This document shows positions 7,730-15,701 of a stretch of 64,000 nt of DNA, in pieces. The notes beneath the pieces are model-generated. The model was not told the DNA's origin, ran no database searches, and worked only from the letters and a program-made list of their open reading frames with translations. Every line of letters starts with the position of its first letter. Position 1 is the stretch's first letter. Source of the DNA: JARFVT01 sp036677425. Its GTDB lineage: Bacteria > Pseudomonadota > Alphaproteobacteria > UBA8366 > Aestuariispiraceae. The translations under genes were made by a program, and so were the position numbers. The stretch is from positions 1 to 64,000 of the forward strand of contig JARFVT010000013.1 in assembly GCA_036677425.1 (NCBI GenBank), given 5' to 3'.

Positions 7730-10519
7730 TTAATTAAGCGGCAGGAATATATTAAAAAACGTTGCATTGGTTGGTTTTATTTTTTTAATTTTTGTTTTTA
7801 TAATTTTTGCGGTTATACTTTTCATTGGCATTGGTTTTATTTCAACCCATATCTTACCTTTAAAATATTCAACCACCCGTTTTGAAATTGCCAGGCCTAA
7901 ACCGCTGCCAGTTGGCCTGTTTGGGGTATCTTCATCGACCCGTGCAAATTTATCAAAAATATTTATAAATTCAGCTTCGGGCAGCCCTTGACCATTATCG
8001 ATAACTGAAAATAAATAGCCATTTTTTTGTATTTTAGCGGTTATTAAAATTTGCGGATCATTGGCATTGCAAAATTTTATGGCGTTGGATAATAAATTTA
8101 AAAAAACCTGCATCATACGGTCATTATCAATTTGCATCATCATTGGTTTGTTCGGTATATCGAGCGATAACTGCACATGTTTTTCCCTTAACATGCCATC
8201 AATCGCGGCGATAGAATTTTTTATGACCTTTGTCATATCAATTGCTTCAATGCGCCAATTACTTTGCCCTGCTTCAACTCTTGCTAAATCAAGATGTTCA
8301 TCGATTAATCTTGTTAAACGTTCACTTTCTTTAATGATTATATTAAGAAATTTACTTGTTTGTTTTGCATCTAAATCAGAATTATCGGCCAAAATTTCTG
8401 AAAAAGAACGTATGGAAGTTAAGGGTGTTCTAAATTCATGACTAACCACAGTTAAAAAATCATCTTTCATTAAATCTAATTCACGCAGGCTTTCATTAGC
8501 TAATCGAAGCTCGCCCGCTACTAATTCCAATTCTTGTGATTTTTGTTCTAACTGATTGCTATGTTCTATAACTTGTGATGTTTCCTCCAACATTGCCATA
8601 ACCTCGTCAAAGCGCATGACTTCGCCTTTGCCAACCGATGATACAACAATTCTAGCCGACGCAGCACCAATTGTCCCCGCCAGTAATCTTTCAGTAAAGG
8701 CAATAGTATCAGAATCGGCCGCACCATCACGTCGCCATTTTTCGCCTCTGGTTTTTGCATATATTTTAAAGGCATTAATAGTCCGCTTTCCACCGAGGAA
8801 ACGCTGCACTAGATCATATAAATCATCGATGCTGGCATTCCCTTGCCACACTGGTGCATCGGATAGGGGGACGCGAAAACTATCAACAAATAAGGCCGCT
8901 TGAATGCGTTCTAATGAATTTTGGCGACTAAATACCGAGACAATAACAAAGCTTCCAATGTTGAAAAGCATGCTCCAAAATAATGCGTGGGTAAGTGGTG
9001 ACATACCATATAAGCCAAAAAGTGCTTCGGGTTTTAACCAGTCAATATGCCATGGGCCATGAATGATGAATGATGTATCGATCCATCCTGATCTGGCAAA
9101 AGATGGCGCAAGTAGCGTATATATCCAGATAGAAAAACCAAGAATTAATCCAACTTGCGCCCCATGTTTCGCGCCGCCTTTCCAAAATAAGCCGATAATC
9201 ATTACGGGCACTAATTGTGCGGTGGCGGTGAAAGAAATAAGGCCAATTGATACCAAGGCGTTACTTGTCCCTGCACCGCGATAATAAGCATATCCCATGA
9301 AAAGCAGTAAAAAAATGCTGAAACGGCGGATGGTTAATAACATGCCTGTTAAATCGGTTTTTTCGCGGGTATGCAGCCAATGTCGACGTAATAATATTGG
9401 TACGACCAAATCATTGCACACCATGGTTGATAAGGCAATAACGGCAACGATGACCATGCTTATGGCTGCAGAAAGGCCACCGACATAAGCAATTAATGCA
9501 AGAAATTTTTGATCAAGAAATAATGGAACCGTTAAAACAAAAAAATCTGGGTCGCTGTTGTCGGGTAATAAATCAAGCCCAGCCAAGGCAATGGGCAGGA
9601 CAAATATATTCATCAAAATAAGATATGCGGGGAAAAGCCATGATGCGGTTGCCAAATGGCGTTCATTGACATTTTCAACGGCAATCATTTGAAATTGGCG
9701 TGGCAATGCCAAAATTGCTGCCATTGATAGTAATGTTAATGTTAACCAGCGCGGCCCGACATTTTCATCTAATGTTAATGCCTTTACGGCGGCTGGTATA
9801 TGTTTTGCGGTGGTAAATAAATCGCCAAATCCATTATAGGCAAAGAATACTACGAAAATGCCAACTGTTAGTATAACTATTAATTTAATTAAGGATTCAA
9901 AGGCAATTGCGGCAACAACTCCTTCGTGATGCTCGTCAGTATCAATATGTCTTGTGCCAAATAAAATTGCAAATATTACCAATAATAATGTAACCCAAAA
10001 CCCTGTGTCGGTTAAAATACCGCTTGTGGTATTGGACCCGTCTATCATTAAATCATTTGCCTTTTCAATGCCAAAACCTGTTAATACGGTAAAACTGGTG
10101 GCGACGGCCTTTAATTGTAATGCGATATATGGGGTTATGCCAATAACGGCAATTAAAGTTACAATAACCGATAATTTACCGCTTTTACCATATCTTGATG
10201 ATATAAAATCAGCGATAGATGTAATGCCGTGGGTTTTGGTGATATGCACCATTTTTCGCAATAAAAACCACCAGCCTAAAAATATAAAAGTTGGGCCAAA
10301 ATAAATTGTCAAAAATTCTAAACCGCTTCTAGCTGCATAACCAACTGAGCCATAAAATGTCCATGTGGTGCAATATACTGCAATCGATAATGTATATATT
10401 ACCGGGTTGTTTATCATGCTTTTATTTTGTTTGGCGCAACGATCAGCCCACCATGCGATGGCAAATAAAATACCTACATAACAAAGGGAAACAATTATAA
10501 CTATATTTGTTGATAGCAT
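7730..10519 (-). CDS. Na+/solute symporter-histidine kinase hybrid (CbrA/CrbS-type sensor)
   Basis: 929 aa. Residues ~1-500 are a sodium:solute-symporter (SSS) module with about 13 hydrophobic segments, beginning IVSLCYVGILFAIAWWADR. Residues ~510-640 are a STAC-like linker (ERLLAGTIGAASARIVVSS) and a coiled coil, then a HisKA/HATPase kinase: phospho-acceptor H694 in SHEFRTPLTSIRSF, N box NLLSNAIKFC, G1 IDNGQGLP and G2 GSGLGLAISK. Relatives (CrbS, CbrA) sense or transport a carbon source and control acetate or amino-acid use. It is last in an operon after a RamB-like regulator, a lone receiver and a small membrane protein, beside aceA, so a C2 or short-chain acid signal is likely. A Lys/Ile-rich insertion at ~895-919 sits just before the final β-strand FFNIFLPL. 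Confidence 0.92.
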   Translation of the reverse strand: MLSTNIVIIVSLCYVGILFAIAWWADRCAKQNKSMINNPVIYTLSIAVYCTTWTFYGSVGYAARSGLEFLTIYFGPTFIFLGWWFLLRKMVHITKTHGITSIADFISSRYGKSGKLSVIVTLIAVIGITPYIALQLKAVATSFTVLTGFGIEKANDLMIDGSNTTSGILTDTGFWVTLLLVIFAILFGTRHIDTDEHHEGVVAAIAFESLIKLIVILTVGIFVVFFAYNGFGDLFTTAKHIPAAVKALTLDENVGPRWLTLTLLSMAAILALPRQFQMIAVENVNERHLATASWLFPAYLILMNIFVLPIALAGLDLLPDNSDPDFFVLTVPLFLDQKFLALIAYVGGLSAAISMVIVAVIALSTMVCNDLVVPILLRRHWLHTREKTDLTGMLLTIRRFSIFLLLFMGYAYYRGAGTSNALVSIGLISFTATAQLVPVMIIGLFWKGGAKHGAQVGLILGFSIWIYTLLAPSFARSGWIDTSFIIHGPWHIDWLKPEALFGLYGMSPLTHALFWSMLFNIGSFVIVSVFSRQNSLERIQAALFVDSFRVPLSDAPVWQGNASIDDLYDLVQRFLGGKRTINAFKIYAKTRGEKWRRDGAADSDTIAFTERLLAGTIGAASARIVVSSVGKGEVMRFDEVMAMLEETSQVIEHSNQLEQKSQELELVAGELRLANESLRELDLMKDDFLTVVSHEFRTPLTSIRSFSEILADNSDLDAKQTSKFLNIIIKESERLTRLIDEHLDLARVEAGQSNWRIEAIDMTKVIKNSIAAIDGMLREKHVQLSLDIPNKPMMMQIDNDRMMQVFLNLLSNAIKFCNANDPQILITAKIQKNGYLFSVIDNGQGLPEAEFINIFDKFARVDEDTPNRPTGSGLGLAISKRVVEYFKGKIWVEIKPMPMKSITAKIIKTKIKKIKPTNATFFNIFLPLN

Positions 10520-10533
10520 ATGTTATCGCATAT

Positions 10534-10743
10534 TCATTGTTTTGTATCTTGGCTATTTTGTAACTTTTGACTTAATATTGCACCCAATATTACCAAAATT
10601 ATCCAGACAGAAAATGTGTAAATATAAAGTATAGGCATTGATATAAAAAAATATACGGAGTTAAATATAAGTAATATGGGTGGAGTTAGTAAAATAAATG
10701 CAACAATGGGCAATATAAAGGCACGTTCTTTTAGGCGTTGCAT
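10534..10743 (-). CDS. Small two-helix membrane protein of the symporter-kinase operon
   Basis: 69 aa with two hydrophobic segments (~10-30 and ~33-58) and polar ends. It lies 14 bp upstream of the symporter-kinase gene and 33 bp after the receiver gene, so it is co-transcribed. Small membrane partners are common beside SSS proteins (compare DUF4212 and DUF3311 proteins), and I infer it is an accessory subunit of the sensor. I do not recognise a named family with certainty. Confidence 0.75.
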   Translation of the reverse strand: MQRLKERAFILPIVAFILLTPPILLIFNSVYFFISMPILYIYTFSVWIILVILGAILSQKLQNSQDTKQ

Positions 10744-10776
10744 ATTATATTACCAAATATTTTTCCTATATTCATA

Positions 10777-11157
10777 TTATTTGCCTATATCAATATCAAG
10801 CAATTGTTTGGCGCGTTCGACCACATCTTTTGTTGAAAATGGCTTTGTCATGAATATGTCGACGCCAAGATTATATGCTTTTTGCTCGTCAACGGCCCTA
10901 TTTTTTGCCGTTAGCATAAGTATTTTAATATTGGAAAATTTTTTATCTTCACGAATAGTTCTTGTTACCTCAAAACCATCACAACCAGGCATCATAATAT
11001 CAAGCAATATAAGTTTTGGGGCTGATTGTTTAACCATTTTAATGGCCTGTGTTCCTGTTCTGGCAATACGAACATCAAATCCTGCCTTATTCATTAAAAA
11101 AAATAAAGCCTCAACGATGCTGTTATCATCTTCTACAACAAGCACTGATTGTCCCAA
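10777..11157 (-). CDS. Single-domain response regulator (CheY-like)
   Basis: 126 aa, one receiver domain and no output domain. The acidic pocket is VVEDD, the phospho-acceptor Asp is in LILLDIMMPGCDGFE, Thr in MLTAK and Lys in FMTKPFS. Start is TTG at 11157, chosen because AGGAG lies 7 bp upstream and the receiver begins at once (GQSVLVVEDD). It lies between the RamB-like paralogue (138-bp gap) and the kinase-associated small protein, so its donor is most likely the symporter-kinase. Lacking an output domain, it must act through protein contact or pass the phosphate on; the DHp-like segment of the upstream regulator is a candidate partner. Confidence 0.93.
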   Translation of the reverse strand: MGQSVLVVEDDNSIVEALFFLMNKAGFDVRIARTGTQAIKMVKQSAPKLILLDIMMPGCDGFEVTRTIREDKKFSNIKILMLTAKNRAVDEQKAYNLGVDIFMTKPFSTKDVVERAKQLLDIDIGK

Positions 11158-11295
11158 TATTCTTACTCCTGTTATTGTTTGACCTTCAGCATTTATTTCA
11201 TGCTTTTCTTGTAATTTTTATTTTGCTTTTGATGATCTTTATCTTGATTTATTATGTGATAATTTTATTTTCTTTTCAACTATTAATATGAAATT

Positions 11296-12861
11296 CTATA
11301 TCACGCTAGGGTTTGATTTTTTATATGCGCGTTGATTACAATTATCTTTTGGGCAAGTTCGACAGGTGATGCCAACAGGAATTGCGGTTTCAGGATGGTT
11401 TATATCAATATTATCTGTATAAATGATGCGCTTAGCATATGCTGCATCACAGCCAATCATTATCGAATGAATAGTGCGTTGTTGATTATAGCCGCCGTGT
11501 CCTTTGCTGATGCTTTTGGCAATGAATATATAAGTTGCATTATCAGGCGTTGCGACAATCTGTGTTTTTACATCTCCAGGGGATAATAGGGCGTGATGCA
11601 ATACCCATCTTGGGCATGCGCCGTCATAACGTGGCAATTGTAATCCTGATGCGGAAAATCTCTTTGATACATTTCCTGCTATATCGGTTCTTATTAAATG
11701 GAAAGGTATGCTTTTATTATCCAGCCTGTGTAATGTGGTTAGCCGATGGCAAATTTGCTCCCAGCTGGCAGAATATTGTTGTTTAATTATTTCAATGTCA
11801 TATCTCTCTGTTTCGGCAACCTGTAAAAATTGTTCATATGGAAAAATTAATGCGCTGGCACAATAACTATATAATGCTTCTCTGGCGCGATCTCTGGATA
11901 TATCAGTGGTCAGTCTGGTAGATTTAATAATATGCTCTATTTCGTCTTTTGCTTCAAACTTTGCCACAATACGTGCTAATTCAAAACGGTTGCTGGAATG
12001 AGGTAGGCTTTTTGATAACAATATAACATTATTCTTATAATCCCATTTTGAACGTTCAAGATCTAATTCTTCATATTTTACTCGCTTTACTATGATGTTA
12101 TATTTGCACTCAAGATAATGAATAAGATCGGTCAGAAAAATACTTTCATTATGCGCTATATTTGGATATATATGCTTGGCTCTTGCCTCAATTGATGGGA
12201 AATAATTATTGTAATCATATATTAAATCATCCACCTCATCGGCGGGGTCGATATCTTGTCTATTAACATCACGACTATCTAAAAAGCTAAATATTTCTGT
12301 TGCTGCATTGGATAGTCTATGGCTTTCTTTTGTCAGCGATTGGATAAATTTATCCCGTTGTTGATTTGATAAATCATCATGGTCTTGAAGAATTTCGGCA
12401 AATGACCTTATCGATGTAATATGTGAAACAACATTATGGGCCGCATGTGATAAAAATGGGTCATGGCTCAGTCTCTCTGATAATAAATCTATTCGCTCCA
12501 CGGCGGATTTATAGGCCCGGTAAAGCGTTATCATGGCATTGGCCGCATTGGGCGCTATTCCCAAAATTGTTGTCAGGTCATTTCTTTTTAATGTGGTAGA
12601 TTCAAATAATGGGTCGCATGATAATTCGTCAAGATCGGTTAAAATACGATTTTCTTCGCTGCCCGTTAATTCTGATGGCGCGACATTAAGTTCTTCTGCT
12701 AAGCGTAAAAGTGTTTTGCCACCAATGGTGCGGCGGTTATGTTCAATTAAATTTAGATATGCCGCTGATATGCCCGCTGCCTTTGCCAATGCCACTTGTG
12801 TATGACCATTGCTGCGTCTTATGGTTCTTATCCGATGGCCTATTAATGATGTGCGTTGCAT
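11296..12861 (-). CDS. RamB-like XRE regulator carrying a histidine-kinase DHp-like segment
   Basis: 521 aa, paralogue of the regulator at 4.6-6.1 kb. XRE HTH at residues 5-60 (AGISAAYLNLIEHNRRTI), IrrE/DUF955-like middle and DUF2083 C-terminus with TCRTCPKDNCNQRAY. Unlike the paralogue it has about 55 extra residues (138-196) between the HTH and IrrE-like parts that resemble the DHp helices of the kinase in the same operon: H142, then TSIRSFAEIL, DL, Q, KF and KES-RL line up with H694 and TSIRSFSEIL there, about half of ~42 residues identical. No ATPase N or G boxes follow. It is the first gene of the operon with receiver, small membrane protein and kinase. Probably a transcriptional regulator of C2 or acyl-CoA metabolism coupled to that kinase. 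Confidence 0.88.
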   Translation of the reverse strand: MQRTSLIGHRIRTIRRSNGHTQVALAKAAGISAAYLNLIEHNRRTIGGKTLLRLAEELNVAPSELTGSEENRILTDLDELSCDPLFESTTLKRNDLTTILGIAPNAANAMITLYRAYKSAVERIDLLSERLSHDPFLSHAAHNVVSHITSIRSFAEILQDHDDLSNQQRDKFIQSLTKESHRLSNAATEIFSFLDSRDVNRQDIDPADEVDDLIYDYNNYFPSIEARAKHIYPNIAHNESIFLTDLIHYLECKYNIIVKRVKYEELDLERSKWDYKNNVILLSKSLPHSSNRFELARIVAKFEAKDEIEHIIKSTRLTTDISRDRAREALYSYCASALIFPYEQFLQVAETERYDIEIIKQQYSASWEQICHRLTTLHRLDNKSIPFHLIRTDIAGNVSKRFSASGLQLPRYDGACPRWVLHHALLSPGDVKTQIVATPDNATYIFIAKSISKGHGGYNQQRTIHSIMIGCDAAYAKRIIYTDNIDINHPETAIPVGITCRTCPKDNCNQRAYKKSNPSVI

Positions 12862-12887
12862 TTAATATTTCTCACTATATTTATAAA

Positions 12888-12907
12888 ATATTTACAAATT
12901 TACAAAA
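12888..12907. promoter_or_regulatory. Candidate RamB-type operator upstream of the second regulator
   Basis: Tandem direct repeat TTTACAAATTTACAAA starting 30 bp upstream of the start codon of the 521-aa regulator, closely matching the TTTACAAAATTTACAA repeat in the ramB-aceA region. Suggests autoregulation or cross-regulation by the two paralogues. Inference only. Confidence 0.45.
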
Positions 12908-12984
12908 TGTTAATTTAGCAAGATTAATCTTTAACAAGATATTGCAATATGTTCAATGACTTATTGAAATGCTTTATTTATTTA

Positions 12985-13092
12985 GTGTAATCTTATGCTA
13001 ACGATCAAATGGGGTTTAGAAAAAACTTATTAATCTAAGGTCGAAAAATTAATGCGGCAACGCATAAGATTGAACTAACGTGCATAATGCAC
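12985..13092 (+). promoter_or_regulatory. Possible structured leader upstream of the ABC transporter operon
   Basis: The ~330-bp region before the binding-protein gene holds no ORF but several nested inverted repeats: AATCTTATGC (12989-12998) with GCATAAGATT (13062-13071); a small TTTAGA/TCTAAG pair inside; ATGCG-GCAA-CGCAT (13052-13065), a GNRA-type hairpin that overlaps the long stem; and GTGCAT-A-ATGCAC (13080-13092). The overlap permits alternative pairings, as in leader RNAs, but the elements could also be protein operators. No known riboswitch consensus recognised. Confidence 0.4.
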
Positions 13093-13188
13093 ATAATTAA
13101 CTAATTTATATGCATTTATATATGACTATTTTTATTTTGGCATATTCTATTGGTTGTTTTTAAATATTTTTTGGGAGTTTATTATATT

Positions 13189-14529
13189 ATGACATTTGAA
13201 ATTTCACGTCGTAAATTGATGGCTGGTGCTGCTGTTGGCGCTGGTGCTGCAACTTTGGCGGCACCTTTGGGCTTTGTTAAAGGCGCGCATGCTGCGGCTT
13301 TCCGTAATGATCCAACCACTAAATCATCTATTATACTTGGTTTTAATGTGCCGCAAACTGGTCCATATGCCGATGAAGGTGCTGATGAGTTACGTGCTTA
13401 TAAGCTTGCTGTTCAGCATTTAAATGGCGGCGGCGACGGCGGCATGATGAATACTATGAAGCCACTTAGTCTTAAGGGCAATGGTATTCTTGGTAAAAAA
13501 GTTAAATATGTAACTGGTGATACGCAAACTAAATCTGATGCGGCTCGCGCATCGGCAAAACGTATGATGGAAAAAGATGGCGTATCAATGATTTCTGGTG
13601 GCTCATCGTCTGGCGTTGCTGTTGCTGTGCAAGGTTTATGTCAAGAAATGGGCGTTATCTTTATGGCTGGTTTGACCCATTCTAATGATACGACGGGTAA
13701 AGATAAAAAACGTTATGGTTTCCGTCATTTCTTCAATGCCTATATGTCTGGTGCTGCATTAGCCCCAGTATTGAAAGATGCTTATGGTGCTGATCGTCGC
13801 GCCTATCATTTGACCTCTGATTATACTTGGGGTTGGACACAACAAGAAAGCATAAAAAATTCTACAGAAGCCATTGGTTGGGAAACTGTTAATACTGTTT
13901 TGACACCTGTTGGTGCTGGTGATTTCTCACAATATATTACTCCTGTGTTGAACTCTGGCGCTGATGTGTTGATTCTTAACCATTATGGTAAAGACATGGT
14001 TAACTCGCTAACTCAATCGGTTCAATTTGGTTTACGTGATAAACAAGTTAACGGCAAAAACTTTGAAATTGTTGTACCGTTATTCTCGCGTTTAATGGCC
14101 CAAGGTGCTGGTGATAATATCAAGGGTATCCTTGGCTCAACCAACTGGAATTGGTCATTGCAAGATGCTGGCTCACAAGCTTTTGTTAAATCATTTGGTC
14201 AAGAATATGGATTCCCACCATCAATGGCGGCGCATACATGCTATGTCCAAGCATTGTTATTTGCCGATGCTTGCGAACGGGCGGGTAGCTTCGATCCTGT
14301 TGAAATTATTAAGGCGCTTGAAGGTCATAAATTTGACGGCATGGGTAATGGTGCAACAGAATATCGTGGCGAAGATCACCAATGTTTCAAAGATGTACTT
14401 GTTGTGAAGGGTAATGAAAACCCATCAAGTCAATTCGACCTATTGAAAGTTGAGCAGGTTGTTCCACGGGCACAAGTCGAATATGATGCATCTATTTTTG
14501 GCGGCGAATTAGGTCCGTATAAAGTATAA
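13189..14529 (+). CDS. Periplasmic substrate-binding protein of an amino-acid/urea/amide-type ABC transporter (Tat signal)
   Basis: 446 aa from ATG at 13189, 11 bp after GGGAG; a TTG start at 13150 would bury the signal peptide. The N-terminus SRRKLMAGAAVGAGAATLAA is a twin-arginine signal with an AHA-A cleavage region, so the protein is exported folded. The mature part is a type I periplasmic binding fold (Peripla_BP_6) with IILGFNVPQTGPYADEGADE, resembling LivJ/UrtA/AmiC-type proteins. It is the first gene of a canonical five-gene set and is followed by an attenuating terminator, fitting its need for higher expression than the membrane parts. The substrate (branched-chain amino acid, urea, short amide or other) cannot be decided from sequence. 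Confidence 0.88.
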   Translation: MTFEISRRKLMAGAAVGAGAATLAAPLGFVKGAHAAAFRNDPTTKSSIILGFNVPQTGPYADEGADELRAYKLAVQHLNGGGDGGMMNTMKPLSLKGNGILGKKVKYVTGDTQTKSDAARASAKRMMEKDGVSMISGGSSSGVAVAVQGLCQEMGVIFMAGLTHSNDTTGKDKKRYGFRHFFNAYMSGAALAPVLKDAYGADRRAYHLTSDYTWGWTQQESIKNSTEAIGWETVNTVLTPVGAGDFSQYITPVLNSGADVLILNHYGKDMVNSLTQSVQFGLRDKQVNGKNFEIVVPLFSRLMAQGAGDNIKGILGSTNWNWSLQDAGSQAFVKSFGQEYGFPPSMAAHTCYVQALLFADACERAGSFDPVEIIKALEGHKFDGMGNGATEYRGEDHQCFKDVLVVKGNENPSSQFDLLKVEQVVPRAQVEYDASIFGGELGPYKV

Positions 14530-14545
14530 TATCTCTTAAATTTTT

Positions 14546-14580
14546 GCTGGCTGCAAATAAAGTCGCAGCCAGCAGTTTTT
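14546..14580 (+). terminator. Terminator/attenuator after the binding-protein gene
   Basis: Perfect stem GCTGGCTGC ... GCAGCCAGC with a 10-nt loop, followed by AG and T7. It lies between the binding-protein gene and the permease genes and probably lowers downstream expression. Confidence 0.88.
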
Positions 14581-14680
14581 TTAATTATTTAACTTTATTC
14601 CTATGAAATAGATAATTTTACTAATTTCGATTGTAAAGTTTTAAAATTTATAAATTAACATACAGCAGAAATATGAGGCT

Positions 14681-15697
14681 ATGGACGCAATCTTTCTTCA
14701 AGTTTTAAATGGGCTGGATAAAGGCGGGGCTTACGCATTGATTGCGCTTGGTCTAACGCTGATTTTTGGCACATTAGGTATCGTTAACTTTGCCCATGGG
14801 GCATTGTTTATGTTGGGTGCTTTTTGCGCCGTAACTGTCAAAAAACTTCTTACTTTTTCAAAAAAAATAAAAGATGAAAGTATAACATTCTTCGATGCTT
14901 ATAAGGATGAACCTTATTTAATATCATGGTTTGGCGATACTGGCGAAGCTATCATAGATTTTGCAGTGCCCATATCGATCATAATCTCTATACCAATCAT
15001 GTTGCTTATTGGTCTTGTAATGGAGCGTGGCTTAATAAGGCATTTTTATAACCGCAGCCATGCGGAACAGATTTTGGTAACATTCGGTCTGGCAATTGTG
15101 TTGCAAGAAATCATAAAATCATTTTTTGGGGCAAACCCGATACCAATGCCACCGCCAGATATGGTAAGTGGTAGTGCTAATATTGGTTTGTTATTTGGCC
15201 TCGGTGAAAATGTTGTTTATCCTTGGTGGCGTTTGGTCTATCTGGGCTTTGCGGGGCTTATTATTGGGGGGGTGTTCGCATTCTTGCAATTTACTACCTT
15301 TGGCATGGTTGTGCGGGCCGGCATGGCGGATAGAGAAATGGTTGGATTATTAGGTATCGATATTGAACGCCGCTTTACCATTATTTTTGGTCTCGCTGCT
15401 GTGGTCTCAGGGCTGGCAGGGGTGATGTATACGCCAATTGTGCCGCCTGATTATCATATGGGGATGGATTTTCTTGTCCTATCTTTTGTTGTCGTTGTTG
15501 TCGGTGGCATGGGGTCATTGAGTGGCGCGGTTGCCGCAGGTTTATTGCTTGGCATGGTGCAATCTTTTGCATCGATGAAAGAAGTTACGGCAATTATTCC
15601 TGGAATTGATCAAATTATAATTTATCTTGTTGCTATTGTTATTCTGCTGGTTCGTCCACGTGGCTTAATGGGGCGCAAGGGTGTGATGGAGTCTTAA
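14681..15697 (+). CDS. livH: ABC transporter permease, LivH type
   Basis: 338 aa inner-membrane permease of the HAAT (LivH/UrtB) family with about eight hydrophobic segments. Diagnostic are the N-terminal QVLNGLDKGGAYALIALGLT and IFGTLGIVNFAHGALFMLGA, and the EAA-like cytoplasmic loop RAGMADREMVGLLGID. It pairs with the LivM-type permease 4 bp downstream. A polar insertion (~64-90, KKLLTFSKKIKDES ...) after the second helix is longer than in many LivH proteins. Substrate undecided. Confidence 0.92.
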   Translation: MDAIFLQVLNGLDKGGAYALIALGLTLIFGTLGIVNFAHGALFMLGAFCAVTVKKLLTFSKKIKDESITFFDAYKDEPYLISWFGDTGEAIIDFAVPISIIISIPIMLLIGLVMERGLIRHFYNRSHAEQILVTFGLAIVLQEIIKSFFGANPIPMPPPDMVSGSANIGLLFGLGENVVYPWWRLVYLGFAGLIIGGVFAFLQFTTFGMVVRAGMADREMVGLLGIDIERRFTIIFGLAAVVSGLAGVMYTPIVPPDYHMGMDFLVLSFVVVVVGGMGSLSGAVAAGLLLGMVQSFASMKEVTAIIPGIDQIIIYLVAIVILLVRPRGLMGRKGVMES

Positions 15698-15701
15698 GAA
15701 C

